A DNA stretch of 7,675 nt, from the NCBI GenBank assembly GCA_002732675.1, contig NVRR01000146.1:1-7675 (forward strand), in the 5' to 3' direction. Source of the DNA: Sneathiella sp. (lineage in GTDB: Bacteria; Pseudomonadota; Alphaproteobacteria; Sneathiellales; Sneathiellaceae). Position numbers and translations under genes: made by a program. Under the pieces are notes generated by a model. It worked only from the letters and a program-made list of their open reading frames with translations, did no database searches and had not been told where the DNA came from. Shown here piece after piece: positions 4,469 through 7,675 of this stretch (the stretch's first letter is position 1; every line of letters starts with the position of its first letter).

Positions 4469-5878
4469 ATGTTTGACGAGATGTTCGGGACCGATGAAAA
4501 TATTCGGGAGCCTTACCGCCAATATCAGGATTGGTTCAAGTCCGAAGATGCCGCGCGACTACATAAGAAATCCGCAGAATCAGAAGCCTTTTTCCGACGC
4601 ACCGGCATTACGTTCAATGTTTATGGTCGCGAGGAAGCGGCCGAACGGCTTATTCCGTTCGATATCGTGCCACGGGTTATTTCTGCGCGCGAATGGTCCC
4701 GATTATCGCGCGGGATTGAACAGCGAGTTCAAGCCATCAATGCCTTCCTCCATGATATCTATCACCGTCAGGAAATTTTGCGTGCAGGACGGATTCCCGC
4801 CGAGTTGATCGCCAATAATGATGCGTTCCTGCCACAAATGATCGGCGTTTCACCACCGGGAAATATCTACACCCATATTGTCGGGACAGATATCGTCCGG
4901 ACCGGCGAAGATGAATTTTATGTGTTGGAGGACAACGCCCGCACGCCGTCGGGGGTGTCCTATATGCTCGAAAATCGGGAAACCATGCTTTACATGTTTC
5001 CCGAGCTTTTCGCGCAGATCAAGGTCAGAGAAGTCAACGATTACCCCGCGAAGCTTCGCCGGTCCTTATGTGCATCAGCACCGCCAGCCTGTACGGGCAA
5101 ACCGGTTGTCGCCGTCCTCACGCCCGGCATTCATAATTCTGCCTATTATGAGCACTCCTTCCTCGCCGATCAGATGGGTGCGGAATTGGTGGAGGGGCAT
5201 GACTTGCGGGTAGTGGACGGACGGATTGCTATGCGGACCACCCGCGGATATGCACCGATCGACGTTCTTTACCGCCGGGTCGATGATGAGTATCTGGATC
5301 CCCTCAGCTTCAATCCCGACTCCCAGCTTGGCGTTCCCGGCATTATGGATGTATATCGGGCGGGCGGCATTACCATAGCCAATGCGCCAGGTACCGGCAT
5401 CGCCGACGACAAGGCCATATACTCCTATATTCCTGAAATCATCGAGTTCTATACGGGCGAAAAAGCCATCTTGAAAAATGTGCCGACCTGGCGCTGCGCG
5501 GAATCTGACGCTCTTGCTTATGTGCTTGATAATCTCGAAGACCTCGTCGTCAAGGAAGTACATGGGTCAGGCGGCTACGGCATGCTCATTGGCCCGGCTG
5601 CCAGCAAACGCGAACTGGCCGCTTTTACCAAAAAACTGAAAGCACGGCCCGCAAACTATATCGCGCAGCCGACGTTATCGCTTTCAACCGTGCCGATCCT
5701 GACAAAAAAAGGGCTGGCGCCGCGACATGTGGATCTCCGTCCGTTTGTGCTGGTATCCCCAAATCGGACAGAAATTACGCCCGGCGGCCTCACACGTGTT
5801 GCGTTGAAGGAGGGCTCGCTTGTCGTCAATTCAAGCCAGGGCGGCGGCACCAAAGACACCTGGGTATTGGAGGAATAA
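4469..5878 (+). CDS. Circularly permuted ATP-grasp type 2 protein (DUF404/DUF407)
   Basis: This 469-residue cytosolic protein belongs to the circularly permuted ATP-grasp group, thought to be COOH-NH2 ligases joining an amino group to a carboxylate with ATP. Hallmarks (numbering from this start): YVLEDNARTPSGVSYMLENR at about 151-170; NAPGTGIADDKA at 305-316; VVKEVHGSGGYGM at 360-372, the glycine-rich nucleotide loop; HVDLRPF at 420-426; and the family's C-terminal SSQGGGTKDTWVL at 455-467. Length is typical. It is the first gene of a tight operon with alpha-E (7-base gap), transglutaminase-like and Anbu genes. This order is the conserved Anbu-associated module, in which the ATP-grasp enzyme is proposed to synthesise a peptide or amide linkage; substrates are not established. 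An alternative start at 4451 would add six residues. Confidence 0.92.
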   Translation: MFDEMFGTDENIREPYRQYQDWFKSEDAARLHKKSAESEAFFRRTGITFNVYGREEAAERLIPFDIVPRVISAREWSRLSRGIEQRVQAINAFLHDIYHRQEILRAGRIPAELIANNDAFLPQMIGVSPPGNIYTHIVGTDIVRTGEDEFYVLEDNARTPSGVSYMLENRETMLYMFPELFAQIKVREVNDYPAKLRRSLCASAPPACTGKPVVAVLTPGIHNSAYYEHSFLADQMGAELVEGHDLRVVDGRIAMRTTRGYAPIDVLYRRVDDEYLDPLSFNPDSQLGVPGIMDVYRAGGITIANAPGTGIADDKAIYSYIPEIIEFYTGEKAILKNVPTWRCAESDALAYVLDNLEDLVVKEVHGSGGYGMLIGPAASKRELAAFTKKLKARPANYIAQPTLSLSTVPILTKKGLAPRHVDLRPFVLVSPNRTEITPGGLTRVALKEGSLVVNSSQGGGTKDTWVLEE

Positions 5879-5885
5879 CGAGACG

Positions 5886-6827
5886 ATGCTGGGCAAAACC
5901 GCGGGAGGCGTATTCTGGATGTTCCGACAGCTTGAGAGAAGCGAGAATATTTCCCGCTTGCTTGATGCCGGATTTCGGATCGCCCTCACCCGCTCCAGCG
6001 CCGCCGAAAGCGAATGGGCGTCGGTTGTCGCCACAACCGGTGTCAAACAACTCTATGAGAAAAAATATGATCAATATGACGCCGCGAATGTTATTGATTT
6101 CCTGCTCCGGGATAAAACCAACCCGTCCAGCGTCATCTCCGTTATTGAAGGATCACGCAATAATGCGCGACTGGTCCGCACCGCATTAACCCGGGAGGTA
6201 TGGGAGGCAACAAACGAATGTTGGATGACATTGAAAGCGTTGTTGTCGAGCCCGGTTCGCACCCGTGAATTGCCTGAAATTCTCAGCACAATCCGCCATC
6301 AAAGTGCGCTTGTCCGCGGGGCCCTGCATGGTACCATGCTCAGAAATGATATTTATGATTTTGCCCGCCTCGGCACCTTTTTGGAACGCGCGGATAATAC
6401 CGCACGCATATTGGACGTCAAATATTACGTGCTGCTCCCCTCCGCCTCTTTCGTCGGATCCTCCATGGACAATGTGCAATGGGAAACGATCCTGCGCTCT
6501 GTCTCAGCCCGCGGTGCCTACCGCTGGCACCATCAAGGAGAGATCAGCCCCATCAGCATAGCCAATTTTTTAATATTAAGCCGACAGCTGCCTCGCTCTC
6601 TCGCCTTTTGCTATGCGAAAATCATGGATAACCTAACCTATTTGGAGGAGGACTATGAGACGCGGCATAAATGTCATGATCTGGCGAAAACTGTGCGTTC
6701 TCGGCTGAAACAAACGTCCATTGAAACCATCTTTGAAGATGGCCTGCATGAATTTATAACCGAGTTCATTCGCGATAATATTGCGCTTGGTGCCCAAATC
6801 GAGAAGGATTACCGCTTCAATGGATAA
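5886..6827 (+). CDS. Alpha-E domain protein (DUF403)
   Basis: This 313-residue, largely helical protein is an alpha-E family member, always found with circularly permuted ATP-grasp and transglutaminase genes; its biochemical role is unproven. The family's repeated glutamate-containing helices are visible as two copies of an ER motif: RQLERSENISR (14-24) and TFLERADNTAR (164-174), the second continuing into ILDVKYYVLLP (175-185). That spacing suggests an internal duplication. Other family segments are GVFWMFR (8-14), SAR-GAYRWHH (207-216) and FLILSRQLPRSL (228-239). The start at 5886 is chosen because MLGKTAGGVFWMFRQLER is the usual N-terminus. The frame is open to an ATG at 5820, but that lies inside the ATP-grasp gene. 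GGAGG at 5869-5873 is somewhat distant (12 bases) but usable. Only 7 bases separate it from the upstream gene and 3 from the downstream gene. Confidence 0.92.
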   Translation: MLGKTAGGVFWMFRQLERSENISRLLDAGFRIALTRSSAAESEWASVVATTGVKQLYEKKYDQYDAANVIDFLLRDKTNPSSVISVIEGSRNNARLVRTALTREVWEATNECWMTLKALLSSPVRTRELPEILSTIRHQSALVRGALHGTMLRNDIYDFARLGTFLERADNTARILDVKYYVLLPSASFVGSSMDNVQWETILRSVSARGAYRWHHQGEISPISIANFLILSRQLPRSLAFCYAKIMDNLTYLEEDYETRHKCHDLAKTVRSRLKQTSIETIFEDGLHEFITEFIRDNIALGAQIEKDYRFNG

Positions 6828-6830
6828 CCG

Positions 6831-7634
6831 ATGCGCCTGAAAATTTCTCATATGACCCGGTATCAATATGATGCGCCGGTGCAGTATGCGCTGCAGCAGG
6901 TACGTCTGACGCCGAAATCTCGCGCCGGGCAATCTGTGATTAGCTGGGAAACCACCATTGAAGGTGGCAGTAAAGAATTGGAATTTGACGATCAGCACAA
7001 CAACCATGTCTTTCTCGTTGGCATCGAACCGGGAGGAACTGAAATTTCCATTCTTTGCGAAGGCGAAGTGGAAACGACCAACGCGAGCGGTGTTATTGGC
7101 AAGCATGGTGGCTATGCACCGCTCTGGCTTTTCAAGCGTGAGACAGATCTGACAAAGCCCGGTAAAAACCTGCGGCGACTGATCAAGGAGATCGGGCATA
7201 ATTTTAACACTGATATCCCCCAACTCCATGCATTATCGGCAAAAATTGCTAAGACCGTTCGTTACCAAACCGGATCCACCCATGCAGAAACCACTGTCGA
7301 GGAAGCATTGGAAGCGCAACAGGGCGTTTGCCAGGACCATTCGCATATATTTATCGCAGCGGCGCGTCTTATGGGATTTCCTGCCCGATATGTGAGCGGT
7401 TACCTGATGATGGATGATCGTATTGATCAGGATGCCAGCCACGCCTGGGCCGAAGTACATATAGAGGGTATCGGATGGGTTGGCTTTGATGTATCAAATG
7501 GCATATCGCCGGACGAGCGCTATATACGGGTTGCCACTGGCCTTGATTACAAGGACGCAGCGCCAATTTCAGGTATGCGCATTGGCAATAGTGGTGAGAT
7601 AATGAGTGTTTCGCTGCAGGTTCAACAGCAATAG
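6831..7634 (+). CDS. Bacterial transglutaminase-like cysteine peptidase
   Basis: This 267-residue protein combines a bacterial transglutaminase N-terminal beta domain with a transglutaminase-like core of the papain-like fold. The N-terminus MRLKISHMTRYQYDAPVQYA (1-20) and QVRLTPKS (23-30) are diagnostic for the first domain. The core has VEEALEAQQGVCQDHSHIF (156-174) with nucleophile Cys167, ARYVSGYL (185-192), ASHAWAEVHI (202-211) with His204, and GWVGFDVSNG (215-224) with Asp220, a complete Cys-His-Asp triad. Asp220 sits in DVSNG rather than the commoner DPTNG. Bacterial members of this class are generally regarded as peptidases or amidases rather than cross-linking enzymes. No signal peptide is seen, so it probably acts in the cytosol. 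It starts 3 bases after the alpha-E stop codon, implying one transcript and coupled translation, and precedes the Anbu start by 29 bases. Confidence 0.93.
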   Translation: MRLKISHMTRYQYDAPVQYALQQVRLTPKSRAGQSVISWETTIEGGSKELEFDDQHNNHVFLVGIEPGGTEISILCEGEVETTNASGVIGKHGGYAPLWLFKRETDLTKPGKNLRRLIKEIGHNFNTDIPQLHALSAKIAKTVRYQTGSTHAETTVEEALEAQQGVCQDHSHIFIAAARLMGFPARYVSGYLMMDDRIDQDASHAWAEVHIEGIGWVGFDVSNGISPDERYIRVATGLDYKDAAPISGMRIGNSGEIMSVSLQVQQQ

Positions 7635-7663
7635 TTTTTTTAAAGAAAGAATAGCGGGTTAGC

Positions 7664-7675
7664 ATGACTTACTGT
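7664..7675 (+). CDS. Probable start of the Anbu proteasome-like peptidase gene (truncated by window edge)
   Basis: The final 12 bases read ATG ACT TAC TGT, Met-Thr-Tyr-Cys. Anbu (ancestral beta-subunit, proteasome-type protease) proteins typically begin MTYCVG, and Thr2 would be the N-terminal nucleophile once Met is removed. The preceding three genes are exactly the usual Anbu partners, and the ATG lies 29 bases after the transglutaminase stop on the same strand. A modest purine-rich stretch (AAAGAAAGA, 7642-7650) lies upstream, but no strong Shine-Dalgarno. With only four codons visible, the assignment depends mainly on context. Confidence 0.6.

Noticed and set aside
5820..5885. Earlier start for the alpha-E protein
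   Set aside because: These 22 codons overlap the end of the ATP-grasp gene and read as its out-of-frame sequence; the family N-terminus begins at 5886.
6633..7229. 198-codon minus-strand frame across the alpha-E and transglutaminase genes
   Set aside because: It is antisense to two strongly recognised genes in a continuous operon and its translation shows no recognisable domain.
7613..7641. Small hairpin (GCTG/CAGC) plus seven T residues after the transglutaminase gene as a terminator
   Set aside because: A 4-bp stem with a 9-base loop, separated from the T run by several bases, is too weak. The next gene of the same conserved operon begins just downstream.

Overview
The window looks like chromosomal DNA from a moderate-GC bacterium, most plausibly an alphaproteobacterium. 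This rests on gene content (ChaC, DUF1499, an ArsR/NIPSNAP/ABM locus, an ATP-grasp/alpha-E/transglutaminase/Anbu row) and codon style, so the class is an inference. I saw no tRNA, rRNA, CRISPR array, insertion sequence or phage gene. Coding density is high and no gene-free stretch exceeds about 130 bases.

Left third (1-2950). The 5' end of a DUF1499 gene runs leftwards off the edge. It is divergent from chaC, a glutathione-degrading gamma-glutamylcyclotransferase. Next come a lone GT25-family glycosyltransferase and a patatin-like phospholipase. These three rightward genes are separated by gaps of 83 and 127 bases and are probably transcribed separately. The gap before the patatin gene holds a cluster of inverted repeats that looks like an operator. 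A hairpin after the patatin gene separates it from the convergent genes that follow.

Middle (2960-4389). A leftward two-gene operon encodes a NIPSNAP-family protein and an ABM (antibiotic biosynthesis monooxygenase fold) protein, with ATGA overlap. Both are small dimeric ferredoxin-like alpha/beta proteins. It is divergent from an ArsR-type winged-helix regulator with a long C-terminal domain containing several Cys and His residues. The 75-base divergent region has a -35/-10 pair whose 17-bp spacer is exactly filled by an inverted repeat. The -10 box lies so close to the regulator's ATG that its mRNA should be leaderless. This is a compact, apparently self-contained sensor/response locus.

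Right third (4469-7675). A tight rightward operon encodes a circularly permuted ATP-grasp protein (DUF404/DUF407), an alpha-E protein (DUF403) and a bacterial transglutaminase-like cysteine peptidase. The last 12 bases begin a further gene with Met-Thr-Tyr-Cys, the characteristic start of the Anbu proteasome-like peptidase. This is the conserved Anbu-associated operon, proposed to make and remove a peptide or amide modification; its substrate is, to my knowledge, not settled.
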